Source: Triplophysa rosa
Taxonomy: Eukaryota; Chordata; Actinopteri; Cypriniformes; Nemacheilidae
Assembly (NCBI RefSeq): GCF_024868665.1
Contig: NC_079900.1
Coordinates: 194,267-258,266 of the forward strand
DNA length: 64,000 nt
Direction: 5' to 3'
Each line of letters opens with the position of its first letter. The first letter of the stretch is position 1. The notes beneath the pieces were generated by a model. The model was not told where the DNA came from. It did no database searches and saw only the letters and a list, made by a program, of their open reading frames with translations. Both the position numbers and the translations under genes were made by a program. Below are positions 35,830 through 51,652 of the stretch, piece by piece.

Positions 35830-38000
35830 CGCTCCTCTCGCGCTGCGCTCACGGGTGTCGGGAAGGTTCTCTGTAGGTTTCTGTTCTCCAATGGGACTCT
35901 AGCACTTTTTCCACTCGCTCCTGGTTCTGTCAAAAGGAACCCATTCGCTGCCTTCCTCGGGATGAAGATGTGCTTCACAAAGACCTGCAAAACGATCCAC
36001 ACAAAGGTCAGGTGTGTATGACCTCCACAACACAAGGGGAAATACATGAACAAAGTTTGCATTTACAAATGTATGGGGGATCTGCCTCGGTGCTGTTCAT
36101 GAGTCAAACATCTCGAGAACAAGATACACGTGTTAAGGAAAAGCTGCTCTAAACACTGAGCCTTTGACTTTATTTACAATTCACGTGTTTCCAGAGCAGC
36201 GCCGCAATCATATGTGGCGTCAGTGTGTGTGTTATTTTAGCTTCACTCCCGCTAACAGGCTACTGTTGAAACTCTGGCGGTTTGTTCAAGCTCCCGGGAG
36301 AGAAAGTGCTGGAATAATACCGGCTTCATTGCTGGATAAACACTGACCGCGTGCGTGCGCTCGCGCACCTTCTCGGCTGAATCACACAGTGTTCGTGCGT
36401 GTGTGAAAGCACAAGAGACCACTCAGAATCAGCATGACGCGTTACACGCAACATTCATGACACTATTTCTTTCAGCGCGTATGTGCTCTATGCTTGAGTG
36501 AATATTAAAGATCGGTGTTTGTGAAGACTTGAATTACTGCTGCCTGTCAGATCGGATCTCAACATCACCGTTAATTATAATCAGACACGGATGAGAGTCG
36601 AGTGTCACATCTGTGTCTGATTCTGTCTCCTAATCGTTCTTTTCTGCAGTACATGCGTAAAGTTTCGTATAGCGCCTCAGATTGTATACGTCACACAGCA
36701 GCTCAGATAAACAGTTTTTAGTCACGCGTGTTTTATTTCTGCAGTAATGTGTGTGAATAGAGCGCCTCTGTTTGCGCTATTTTCCGTGGAACGCGTTTCA
36801 GCACAAAAAGCGCTTGTTTTTGCGCGTGCCCGGCGCAGAGGTCTCACCTCTCACAGCTCTGCACTAAAGCTCATTATTCGTGTTTCTGTCACTGCTCAAA
36901 GTGTTTACTCAAAAGTTTTTAGTCCGTCATTATTTCGACAAATGCCTGAAATGATTTGCGCCGGTTCATTCAGTGAGATCATTACGCATGGCTTGACAAT
37001 AATTTGTCCCCAATTCCCACATGCCAAAAAAAACTCTCACAAATGACACAATTTCATGCAAACGTGTCGAAATTAATGTCGTTTAAAATGAAACAACATC
37101 TGATTTACACAAGTAGAGCTGATCTGGTGATCAATGAAAATGACATGTCAGAATAAGTTTTACAGCTCGACGCAGAAGTTTGTTGAGTAAATCTTTTGAC
37201 TTTGAGGACAGTTACGATTAGACAGTCCGATATTTGCTCATAATGTACATAACCTTTGCTCACAAAAAATCTTTTAAGAACCTTCCATTACACCATGTTC
37301 CAAATCGTCGTGGCTGTAATTTTAATTTTTAATTTTTGATTTACACATTCGCATGAATCTTTAAACATAAACATTAGGACACTAAAACGTTTTAAAGAGC
37401 GTCTTCCTCATAACGCAGATGATTTTACAATATTGTTATTTATTATTTCACACTTTAAAGTCGTAAATCCATCTGTTATTCAATGATATTATTTCTTCTG
37501 TATAAAAATCGCGTAATCATGTTACCAAACCTCAACGATACAAATAAGCCGAACAGAAAGCTCATGCAAACTTTTCATGAAACTTGAAAGTAGAAAAGTA
37601 GAAATATAAATCCAATGTATATGCTAATGTATTTAATCATATAATTTCGTTCCGTTCAGTCGTTTTTCGACGGATTCCAGTGTCGTATATCCACACACAG
37701 TGTTAGTGAGAGACGGAGAGAAAGAGAGAGAGAGAGAGAGAGGTAATAATGTCAAGCGTCTTACTGCACTAAAGCAGGTCGCCCGCCCAGCGCGAGAGTC
37801 CGTCCGTCGGTTCCTGCCCCCTCGCTCGCGCTCTGAATGCCCCTCTGTGTCGCGCGCCGGGGCTTAAAGAGCCTCGTTGTGTGAAGAGGGAGAAAAAAAC
37901 CAATTCATGGAAAAAATCTCTTAAAGGAGCCCTTCGGGTCGCTCTCTGATTGGCTGCTGATTGTGCGCGGAGTTTTTTTTACCGGTGGGCGTGATTTCTG
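35830..38000 (-). promoter_or_regulatory. sox10: sox10 5' UTR and probable promoter region
   Basis: On the minus strand the acceptor CGTTTTGCAG at about 35985 suggests that the coding exon begins at 35984 and that there is an upstream non-coding exon. A CpG-rich block at about 37770-37900 (CGCGCGCCGG, CTTTAAG on minus) next to a GA run (37715-37742) is the best candidate for the promoter and first exon. The exact start site and donor were not resolved. Confidence 0.4.
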
Positions 38001-39817
38001 CTGCAAATCACCCGCAGTAATGTTTGGCCTCGAGTGTAATTTAATCTTTATTTGCGATTTAAACATTTCCGTGCATTCCTTAATATCTGCGGAGCTTCAT
38101 ATTTGTGTGTTTCGTTAATTGTGTCGGAATGTTTAAAGCCCGTCAGCAGATTTTCTTATATGTTTTTTTGTGCAATAAAAACAAAACTCTGGATGAAATC
38201 TGTCTATGCGTCATTTTATCATTTTAACTACCTAAATCAAAGAAATTAGTCACATTTGTATTTCTTTCTTATTGATAATATTTGATTTAATATTATGACT
38301 TGTTTTTATTTATTTCGTTATAACGTTTTGGTTATAACTTTTTTATTTAATGGAATCAATCAATATGTTCTTATGGCTTGTGGACTTTTTAAAATAAATA
38401 TTTTTAAGTACTTTATTTTACAGCTCTGATTGAAGATAAACTTGTTCACGTGGTTGTATTTGTGCCAGAACTGTCTATGTTTGACTAGTTTTCTTATTGT
38501 TCTGTTTTTAATGTCACTGTTTCAGGAATAAGTGTCACAGGTGGTCACCGTATCACGGGGTCTTGGCTCATTCTTTGAACTCTTTCCGATCACACTGGCC
38601 CGTTGTTGGACGGGTTGTGCCGCAGGGTAAAAGTGAGGTTCAGGGCCCTTCAGACCCGCCAAGCGTCACAAACCTGTCAGCAGCGCCGCGTCGGGCCATC
38701 GCACCTGCTGTGCGCAATAAAGTCTATATTCTTACATTCTTATTTGCCGCCGTGTGACGTTGGAAAAAAGTCTACTTTTTTAACTTTTAGAAATGATTAT
38801 AAGATTGTCCCACAACCGCGTAATGTGTCGTTTGTGTTTTCAGGTTACTGAAGATTTCCTCCAGTAAACAATTTAACGCCCACTGTGCACCAGAAGAAAC
38901 TTATTTGTAGTTTCTGATGAAATCTCAGTATTTGACACGAGTTCACAGCATGCGCTTGATGTAGCGCGCGCAGGCCCGATGCGGCCCGCGCGCGCAGCGC
39001 TGGAATGAGCCCGTGTCTTGTTATGTGTTAGTTTTATAATCGCATCAGCGTCACATAAAACACAGAGAGCGCATTTAACGCGTTTAAACAGAAAATATAG
39101 AAAGACGAGAAGAGAGGGAAACGACGGGCCAAACGCATACAAACAAGCGCGCTGTTCTGGTCAACAATAACCTCTTGTATTGCCATCGCGCGACACCCCC
39201 CACCAGCCAGGCCGAAAATCATTGCCTTTTTCATTATCCATGAATGTTGACTCTGATAAGGGGATCCTGACTATGAGAGCATCTCTGTGTCTCGGTCTCT
39301 CTCTTTCTTTGCGTCCTTTGTTTTATCTCAGGTGAATTGTAATCATGTGATCAAACGAGCACCCTCCTTCCATTACCCCCTTAAATGAAAAAATGAAGAA
39401 CAAAAAGCAGTTCTGTGTATATAAAAAAAGAAAAGAAAAGAGAAAAGACGCGCGTCTCTCTTTAGAGCGTCTTTTTCTCCGTGTTCCTGCAAACGTACAC
39501 ATATAGAGGCCAAAGCGCGCGCAGCTCTGTGGATGTATACGTGTCTCACTGCTCACCCGACACGGGTGTCCTGTCCTCCAGGGGGGAACACGGACCCGGG
39601 GCCTGCTCGACACTTTCATGTGAGTTTTTTCCCTGTTGCTCTTGGAGAGGTTGGGAAAGACGCACAGGGAAGCGAGGAGACCACAGTTTGGAAAAGCTGA
39701 CATATGTAGATGTATGGATGTAACTTGGTCTCCAAGCCTATACGTGCAGATCCAGAGCTGTCGTTATTTGCATTTGTGCGCGTTTCTCTCTCCCTCTCTC
39801 CCTCTCTCCCTCTCTCC

Positions 39818-39850
<33 letters not shown>

Positions 39851-41054
39851 TCAACCACATGAGCGCTTTATTATTTCTTTATGATGTGATGGGTTTTCTA
39901 TCTCATGTATTTCTTTGTCGCCTTCAATTCTTTGGGCATTGACACTGAACTTCAGCAAATTCATTTGTAGGCTAATTCGTTTTTTTTAGCCTGTTATACG
40001 TTTTTTTTTTTTTTTATCAGCTTTAACAATTTAACTGTCAACCATTCGTTCGTCATTAATTTCTTGTGCTGGAGAATGTTTTTCAAATTTATGAAATGAT
40101 AGCGTAAAGTAAATAGTATACTAACTTAGGCTAATACTCGTTTGTAACTGCTGTTATTTGAGTCTTCGATTTATTTCGTTGTTCTCGTATTGATAGAATA
40201 TTTAGTGATTGAATGTAACATATATTGTAATTGATTTATATCGAAATAAACTAAAACTGTAAGTTAGCAGGTGCGCTGGATGCCTGTGCGCGTGACGCGT
40301 CATTATCTGAATAATTAATAATCATTAACTCGTCTCTTGCAATATGGATATTAAAAAATACAACCAAAGGGCCGTCAAATAATTTAAATTGAATTAACCA
40401 CTACTTTCAGATATTAACATTCCAATATCTGGTATATTATTATGATTATCATATATATTATTATACACGCAGTATAATTATTATTGTTGTTGTTATATTG
40501 CTGTTGTTTGTTGAAGATGTGGCATTGTATTCAAGTTGAAAAAAGTTTAACGGAATTTTCCATCATCATAATTCGTGTGTAAAATTAATCAAATTACATT
40601 TTAATTCGTGTCACGCAACAGTTTTTAAATGTAATAATCTTTAACTGCTTGAAGAGAATGTCATTTTGAGGCGGGATATGTTTTCACGTCTGGATTATTG
40701 ATGCGTCACTTCATGCGATAGAAATGAATTAATTTTGAGGTTTAATATTATTATATTTATTTCTCAATTATTTTTCTATATAATAATTCTAAATAATCCT
40801 AATTTTTCTAAATATTTACATTGTTTCTGCAAATTCTTTATTTTATTGACAAGCGCGTGCGTGATAAATATTTGTCACATTTCCAAATCGAATTATGTTC
40901 AGGATCCATCCATAGTTTATTATAATTGACAAAATTGATGATAGAAACTTGTTTTTGTGCGCAAATGAATTCCCTATCAAGATTTTCTGTATTGTTGACG
41001 ATGAAGTTTGCCGTTGACTGAAGTGTGAATGTGAGCGCATGTACATTCACAATT
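38001..41054. other. sox10 upstream intergenic region
   Basis: Contains a CpG-richer stretch at about 38930-39200, a CT microsatellite at 39783-39846 and AT-rich sequence after 39900. No gene recognised. Known SOX10 enhancers lie upstream in other vertebrates, but none can be identified here without alignment. Confidence 0.35.
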
Positions 41055-41300
41055 GCATTTACATTGAGTCATTTAGCAGATGCTTTTATCTAAAGCGACT
41101 TACAGATGAGGGAAACAATGGAAGCAATTGGAAAAACATAAGGACAACAAAAAGCAGAAGCGCAATAAAAGAAAACTGATCTCATATAGAGTACCGCAGT
41201 ATACAGAGATCAGGTTTATTTTTTTTTTGGAAGAGTAGAAAAGAGATAGAAGTCAGAACTGATCAGTCAGGTGTTGATGGAAGAGATGTGTTTTCAGACG
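41055..41300 (-). mobile_element. Short L2 3'-end fragment
   Basis: Nearly identical to 2886-3126: the same TTAGCAGATGCTTTTATC tail, GCGACTTACAGATGAGGGAA, AACATAAGGACAACAAAAAG and TGATCAGTCAGGTGTTGA blocks. It is a heavily 5'-truncated copy of the LINE at 2872-4150. Confidence 0.85.
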
Positions 41301-41391
41301 AATTCAGTTTGTATTTACAGATTTCATTTTGTTTTTGTTCATTTGGTTAAGTAAAGTAAGGAAAGCATTCTCTCTGTGTGTGTGTGTGTGT

Positions 41392-41651
41392 GTTCATGTT
41401 TGTATATCCCGGTGGGGACCTAAACCTGAATACACACCAACACATGGGGACTCGTGTCACTGAGCACAAAAGCTTATAAGCACAAAAGCTTATAAATTGT
41501 ACAGAACAATATTTTTTACAAATGCAAAAAGTGTTCTATGATCTTTAGGTTTAGGGGTTGGGTTAGGGGTAGGGGATAAAATATACAGTTTGTACAGTAT
41601 AAAAACATTACGCCTATGGACTGTCCCCACGGGGATAATAAACCAGACATG
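41392..41651. mobile_element. GTGGGGAC-TIR MITE, copy A
   Basis: One end is TATATCCCGGTGGGGACC; the other, on the complement, is TTATTATCCCCGTGGGGACA. The core is GTTCTATGATCTTTAGGTTT then AGGGGTTGGG. The copy sits in TG/CA repeats and carries a small internal duplication (CACAAAAGCTTATAA twice) in place of part of the core. Copies B (42970-43203) and C (59682-59955) are in the opposite orientation. Confidence 0.75.
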
Positions 41652-41795
41652 TGTGTGCGTGGTGCAGTTATATATGCAGCATGTGACTGTGATGATGCTG
41701 CTTGTTGCCGTTGGAGACGGTCACAGAGGTGTCAGTACAGATCCTCATGGGTGCAGAGGTCAAAAGGTCAATGTGAGCAGGACAGTGAGATCATT

Positions 41796-42101
41796 TGTGA
41801 CCCTGGACTCTTCACGGTAATTTGGTTCCATGAAGATATTTAGTAAATTTCCTAGCGTACGTATATCAAAACTTTATTTCTGTGAGTGACATGCTATGCT
41901 AAGGACTTCATCATTTGAACAACTTTAAAGGCCTTTTTCTCAGTATTTCTGTTTTTTGCACCCTCAGAGTTTGAAATAGTTGTATCTCAGCCAAATATTG
42001 TCCGATCCTAACAAACGATACGTCAATGGAAAGCTGATTTATTTTAGATGACGTATAAATCTCCTTGACCCATAAGACTGGTTGTGTTGACCAGGGTCAC
42101 A
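41796..42101. mobile_element. TGTGACCCTGG-TIR element, copy 1
   Basis: Bounded by TGTGACCCTGGAC and GACTGGTTGTGTTGACCAGG then GTCACA. The internal blocks CACCCTCAGAGTTTGAAATA and ATTGTCCGATCCTAACAAAC match the reverse complement of 62195-62574. Non-coding. Confidence 0.75.
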
Positions 42102-42506
42102 GAACAGAAAGTTTCATGAGAGGAAGTGGAGCAAACACAAGACGTGAAGAGTACCGAGAGCTTCTCTTTTGTCCGCTGTAATGATGGAGAAACATTCCTG
42201 GGGGAATTCCTGAATCTAAAGGTCATGGACTCTCTGGGTTTTCTCTATCATGATGTTTTTCTCTGAGAAGAAGGTGGGCGGAGCCTCTGCGTCACCTGAC
42301 CGTCCTCAGTTCAGGAGAACTTTAGGCTCCAGTGAGTCTCACATGAGAAATGCTGAGAAACACAAATTCTCGCTTTGTTTATCATTTTGATTTGCTGAAT
42401 GTGGCCAAGACAAACTGTTTCTGTCTTTTCTTTATTGTTTTTGTTTAAGGCTCTTTCTGCTTCTGTATATTTATACTTATAAATATTGTGAATACATCAA
42501 ATGTAG

Positions 42507-42721
42507 TTAAAGGCGGGGTGTCCGATTTCTCTTAGCCGTTGTTGATGATCAAATGACCAAAACAGACCCACCCCTACCCCCATCTTATGCTTTCGTCAGC
42601 TCTCGGCTCGACTAATGTCCGTCCTGTGCTCCTTACTGCTGATGGGCTACAAGGTTGTTCTGGTACTCGGCCGACTCAGTTGTCTAAAGCCTCATTCAGA
42701 AATCGGTTACCCCGCCTTTAA
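42507..42721. mobile_element. TTAAAGGCGGGGTG MITE
   Basis: 215 bp with mirrored ends TTAAAGGCGGGGTGTCCGAT (then TTCT) and AGAAATCGGTTACCCCGCCT (then TTAA). This is a fish MITE type; no coding capacity. Confidence 0.75.
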
Positions 42722-42969
42722 GTCAGGCTTAAAAACGGACATGTTTAGAAATGTTGTGTTTGAGTGGATGTATGAAGTCTTTTCTGCTCAGGTTCAGACA
42801 AGCACAAGAAAAGCTCACATATGAGATCTACATTCTTTCAATAATTGTTTCTCCTACACAACCATAAGATGAAGTGGAGAGCAGAAATGTTCTTTAAGTC
42901 TCAGATATTGTTTGATATCAACATATATGTCATATATATGTCAACATATATAATTGTCAGATATCAGTA

Positions 42970-43203
42970 TATTTTTTATACTGTACAAACTGTATATTCT
43001 ATCCCCTATCCCTAACCCAACCCCTAAACCTAAAGATCATAGAACACTTTTTGCATTTTTAGATTTGTAAAAAATATTGTTCTGTACGATTTATAAGCTT
43101 TTGTGCCCATGAGGACCTCAATTTTGGTCCCCACGGTGACACGAGTCCCCATGTGTTGGTGTGTATTCAGGTTTAGGTCCCCACCGGGATATACAAACAT
43201 GAA
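42970..43203. mobile_element. GTGGGGAC-TIR MITE, copy B (truncated)
   Basis: Has the core AAGATCATAGAACACTTTTT and the end GTCCCCACCGGGATATACAA; the TTATTATCCCC end is missing. Followed by a CA repeat. Confidence 0.7.
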
Positions 43204-43215
43204 CACACACACACA

Positions 43216-44873
43216 CGGTGTCGATCATGTTTCATTTCAACACTGTCTCCACTGTTATCATTTCACATGTGATGACATCATGACATTAACATCCCAGCTG
43301 CACGTCACCACTGTAACTCTTCTCTTCCCTGTTGAATATTTCCAGCTCATTAACATGTTATCATCTTCAGAGGGTTAATAAAATCATCCGGGGGTCCGTG
43401 ACCCCGCCGACCCCACGTCTCTCTCCCCACCCATCTTTTAATAAATCGATGCAGCTGCGTGACGCTTAAATAGGTCCTGCTCGGGATGAATCCTGCTTTT
43501 GTGTGGCTCTCTTTCTGCTGGTGGACGGGTGGCAGTTGTGTGGTGGGGGGGCAGTTGGACAGGATTCCTCTGCAGCTGGGGAAGAATAGATGGAGCGAGA
43601 GAGAGAGAGGGCAGAATGAATGCACCATTGTGCCGTGGCTTCATATCTGCTCTGACTGCCTCCACCAAGAGTCCAGTTACCCCGATTGTGCTGAAGAAAC
43701 ATCTGAGGAAGCTGATATGGGCTTTCACAGGCTCTCATGTGGAGGAGGGCGAGATGGAGACCTGCTTTTCAGGTGTGCCTAAATCCCTCTCCAGCAGGTG
43801 TCGTCACCATAGCAACGACCCACCGGAAGACAACGTCCACCCCATCATTCCCGCTGCGCTTCCATGCAAACATATCACCGCGTGTCCTCATCATGTGAAC
43901 CAGAGAATGATGTTGCTCACGTCTTTCACAGCTCACGAGATCTGATGGAGTTCACGTGAGAGTCTGGAGGTGTGAAGGAATGTAGACTGTGATGTGACGA
44001 GAAATGTTTGAGCAGATACTGAGACGAGACAAATGTGAGCTCAGTTTGACACACGGTTGACATGTCTTCTCCAACTCTCATGATTCAGGAGAAAGAGTCC
44101 ACAGAATCGCACTGATGAGGGACATCTCGTGGATTTATAAACGCGTCATGTTCTGGCTGTGAAATGGATTGTGGCTCGTGTTGCGTCACGAGGCTTGTCT
44201 CGTTATAAATCTCACAGATATCAAATGAGGTTTTCTTCACACTAAGGCCATTGGTTGAGATGAGGAAATGCTGAACATTGTAGTTTTTCTCTGGTCATGT
44301 TAGTTCATTTGTGCTGTCATGTCAACGGTCAACATACATGACTACGTGTTGAACTCTCATGACGTTACTGAGACGAGTCAATGCCGTGTGAGTGTTGTTC
44401 AGTACATGGTGAGATCTCTGTTCCTGGATGCTGATTGGTCAACTCGAGTTTGCTGATGTCTGATGTGTTGTTTAGTGGACATGTTGACTTCAGAAACATC
44501 AGCATGAACATTCCCCGACAGAAACAATGAGAAGCGTTTAAACACGTCTTCAGTTTATGATTCTGTTTTCATTGACCTCTCGTGACCCCTCATTAACTGA
44601 GACAGACGTCTGAGAGTGAGTCTCATCTCCGTCTGTGTTTGTAGCATCGGTGTCGTTTGAGTCCTGCTCACGTCTACATCACACAGACAGACGATGAAAA
44701 CAGCAGTGCTGTTATTGTCACACACATCATGTGTTCCTTCAAACATCCTTCATGAAATCAGCACATGAATGTGTTTGTGTCCTAGAATATTGACTTTTAA
44801 TGCCTCCTCTTCTTCAATTAACCCTTTACATGATGAAGGTGTTTCTTGGATCAGATGAGCTCTAACCCTCTGG
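43216..44873. other. Intergenic, contains one half of a local duplication
   Basis: Short frames on both strands show no family similarity. The block 43943-44085 is repeated at 51285-51510 (see findings). Otherwise nothing recognised. Confidence 0.35.
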
Positions 44874-46395
44874 GACTCACACTTGGCTCCTTCGCGGTCA
44901 AAAGTGACCGAAGCCACCTTTTTCATTCAGGAAAATCAATGTAATACTTTTTGCTTAAAAATGTTTTTTATTTCGCATTTTTAGATAATTTGATGGTACT
45001 AATGAATATCTATACAATAATTATTACCCATTTTTACGCACTGAAAACAATAAACTATTTTTTAAATATATTTTTACCAAATTTTTCAAATTAAAACAGA
45101 GACCAGGCTATTAAAATTATTTTTTTGGACATTTGTTATTAGAGCCTTCTGGTTGTAAAAAAGCAAAATCATGTGTGGTGGCATGTGTGTATGGAGTAGG
45201 TTCCAGTCCAGCCCTCTATAGAGTGGTTTGTGAAGTCCCTAGCTGTTCAGATATGACTTAAGATTTTAATGTACATTTAGACAATCTCAAATAAGGTTTT
45301 TTTTCAACTTTTGTCCATTTTTTGTCAACTTTTAGATATTTTTGATTTGATAATACCAAGTTTTGCATTATGATTACAGTCAAACATTACACGTTTGTTA
45401 TAAAGGTAACACACGGAAAGCCTTTTTGTTACTTAGTATTTGATAGTTAAGATATCTAACAAAATAAGGAATGGATAGTCATAAATCAAACACTTTATAC
45501 AAATATTTTGCAATGAATTGTTATTTCATTCAGTTTACTGGGCCTCTTCATTTAGGGGTCACACTTGGCTCCTGTAACTTTTCTCAGGAAAAATTATGTA
45601 ATATATTTTTGTTCAAAACATTTCTTATTTTGCATTTTGAGAGAATTTTATGGTACTAATTAATATTTATGCTATAATCTTTATACATTTTTCTACCCAT
45701 TGAAAACAAAACAATTTTTTACATTTATTTTTTTACAATTGTGTCAAATACTTTAAAATATAATAGATATATAAAATATTTCAGGTTAAAACAGATACCA
45801 GGCCATTAAAATCTAATCTTTGAAAAGCAGATTAGTGCCATCTGGGCTTAAAAAAAAGTGAAAACATGTAATGGTATGGTGTAACTTCTAGGTTCTTGTG
45901 TGAGGGTGTGTGCGCGCATGTGTGTGTCAGAGAGAGAGAGACTCTGTTGTATTTTTATTTCATTTAGGGATTTTATTTAACATATTTTCCAAATTTACTC
46001 TGTTGCAGTCTTACCAGTTCATTTTTTTGAGCGTGTGTGTGCGTGACTATTTTGCACTCTTGATATTTTAGAGTGTCACCCCTTGATTGTTGTGCACTTT
46101 TTTCTGTACAGTGGCTGATTTGTAGTTTGTACCAACAAAAGTTTCTCTTGAGTTTTCATATTTTTTCATGTTTCCCATTCATTTCCAATGTCGGCCATTT
46201 TTGACCGCGAAGGAGCGAATTGTGACTATTTTTTTGTGACCCTTTGACATATACGATTCATATCCATAATTTTTTTCTGTGAGCTGTAATGAAAAAAGTT
46301 TTCAAATGTCATCTCATTCCAATGAAGCTACGATTTTTAACATTTCAAAATGTAACATTTTTCGGACAAAAATGACCGAAGAGTCCCAGAGGGTT
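44874..46395. mobile_element. 1.5-kb TIR element with internal duplication
   Basis: A perfect 15-bp inverted repeat AACCCTCTGGGACTC bounds the element. Next to each end are GGTCA...TGACCG motifs. The interior is AT-rich with two related halves (44879-45180 and 45553-45890). No transposase frame. No clear target duplication; TTAA is not present at the ends, so piggyBac is not supported. Confidence 0.65.
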
Positions 46396-46736
46396 TCAAA
46401 CAAATGCAGGGTGAAAGAGAAAATGAATCAAAAGTTAAATTTTGTTGTTGTTGTTGTTGTTGTTGACTACAGCAGTCATTCACTTGACTCAAGAATCTTT
46501 GCTCATGTGTTGAGTTGTGTGTAGTTTCGGTCAAACCTCCTTAGGAGTATTAAAAATGTACTTAGGTTTAAAAGTATTTATCACTTTTGACCATTACTGT
46601 ATGTTTAATGTATGTTGTGTGTGAGTGAGTGATGGATGAGCAGAAGGTTACAGCAGGAATCTCATCTGTGGGTGAGTTTGACTCACAGCTGATGAAATGC
46701 AGAAATGATGCTGAAGAATTCAGACGACAAAAGAGC

Positions 46737-50342
<3,606 letters not shown>

Positions 50343-50346
<4 letters not shown>

Positions 50347-51038
50347 ACACACTAACAGGGCTCCTCTGCCTCAGGCATTGATCCCAAACCATCTCTCTCT
50401 TTCTCTGTGTTTCTGATGAATGTTTTTATGAGAAACGATGAAGAGAACATCTGCACGTCTTTGTTTTCTGGGGAATAAATCACAGTCACAGTATGAGTTT
50501 GTCACTCTTGAAAAGTTCAACAGGTGTAAAACCTCCAGGTGTCAACTCATGTGTGGCGTTAACATGACGTCACAGTTCATTATATCACATGATTATTGTC
50601 AGAATTAGTCTATCCAGACTTTACTCATCTCAAGCTGAACTTTCGTTTGATATTTCTGTAACAATCTTATTAAACAGAATTGAATGTTTTAGATTGAAAC
50701 AAACTGCAACAATATCACAGATGTTAGAATTTTAAAATCTGATAAAGCTACGAAGGCTAGTCCAAATTGACCAAATTGTCATATCTTCAGTTTCTCCTAA
50801 TAAGAGTCATAGTTGTCTTTATAAAGTCCAGTATATTCTCTCTTACTGACAGTGAGACTCGTGTTTCTGTACATCAGTCACAAAGAGTTCAGAAGCTGAC
50901 AGACAGACGCTGTAACACAGCACAGTGACCAGGAGAGGGAGACAGCGCCACAATAACGAGCTGCGCGTGCGCGTGCGTCACTGTCTGATGAAGTATAAAT
51001 CTGATCATAATACGTCCATACACAGTACAGTATAAAGA
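50343..51038. other. Intergenic downstream of kcnj4
   Basis: No gene or repeat family recognised. It abuts the probable kcnj4 poly(A) signal. Confidence 0.4.
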
Positions 51039-51652
51039 TTTATTTCAATGAAGCAGAAAGTGCAGAGTTTGACATCAGACATGTTAAACCCATTAAAAAA
51101 AAGAGAAAAAGAAAACCCTTTATTTCAACTCTATATCTCAAAGAGTCTCTCTCTCTCTCTCTCCGTCTCTCTCTCTCATCTGATTCCCTTTGTAAACAGA
51201 AGACAAACACAACACAATCTTTACAAGAGAATACAGACATAATACAGCAAAATCTCTCTTCAGATGTTGAGCATGTTATTGATTTGATGGAGTTCACACT
51301 TGTGTCTCAGGAGAAATAGAAACAGAAATGAGAGTGTGATTGTGTGAACACATGAAGAGTCTGGAGGTGTGAACGAATGTAGATTGTAATGAGACGAGAA
51401 ATGTTTGAGTAGATATTGAGATCTTCAATAATATTGACTTTTGATCGCTGACGAGACAAATGTGAGCTCAGTTTGACACACGGTTGACATCTCTTCTCAA
51501 GCTCTCATGACACACACATCTCTTTCTCAGGAGAAACATCTGAGACACAAGTTTCCATTTGCTCTCCATTGAATCTCACTGATGCGTAAGAGAAATATGT
51601 GAGATATTCACACCGCTCTTACAAACATCCAGAATCCTTCAAATGACTGGCA
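51039..51652 (-). other. kcnj4: Probable kcnj4 3' UTR
   Basis: Downstream of the stop codon on the minus strand, with AATAAA at 51044-51039. It includes a CT run (51147-51178) and the second copy of the duplication shared with 43943-44085. Confidence 0.5.

Noticed and set aside
35284..36021. 245-residue plus frame over sox10 exon 1
   Set aside because: Antisense shadow of the GC-rich sox10 HMG/N-terminal exon.
44874..46395. piggyBac classification of the AACCCTCTGGGACTC element
   Set aside because: No TTAA at either boundary.
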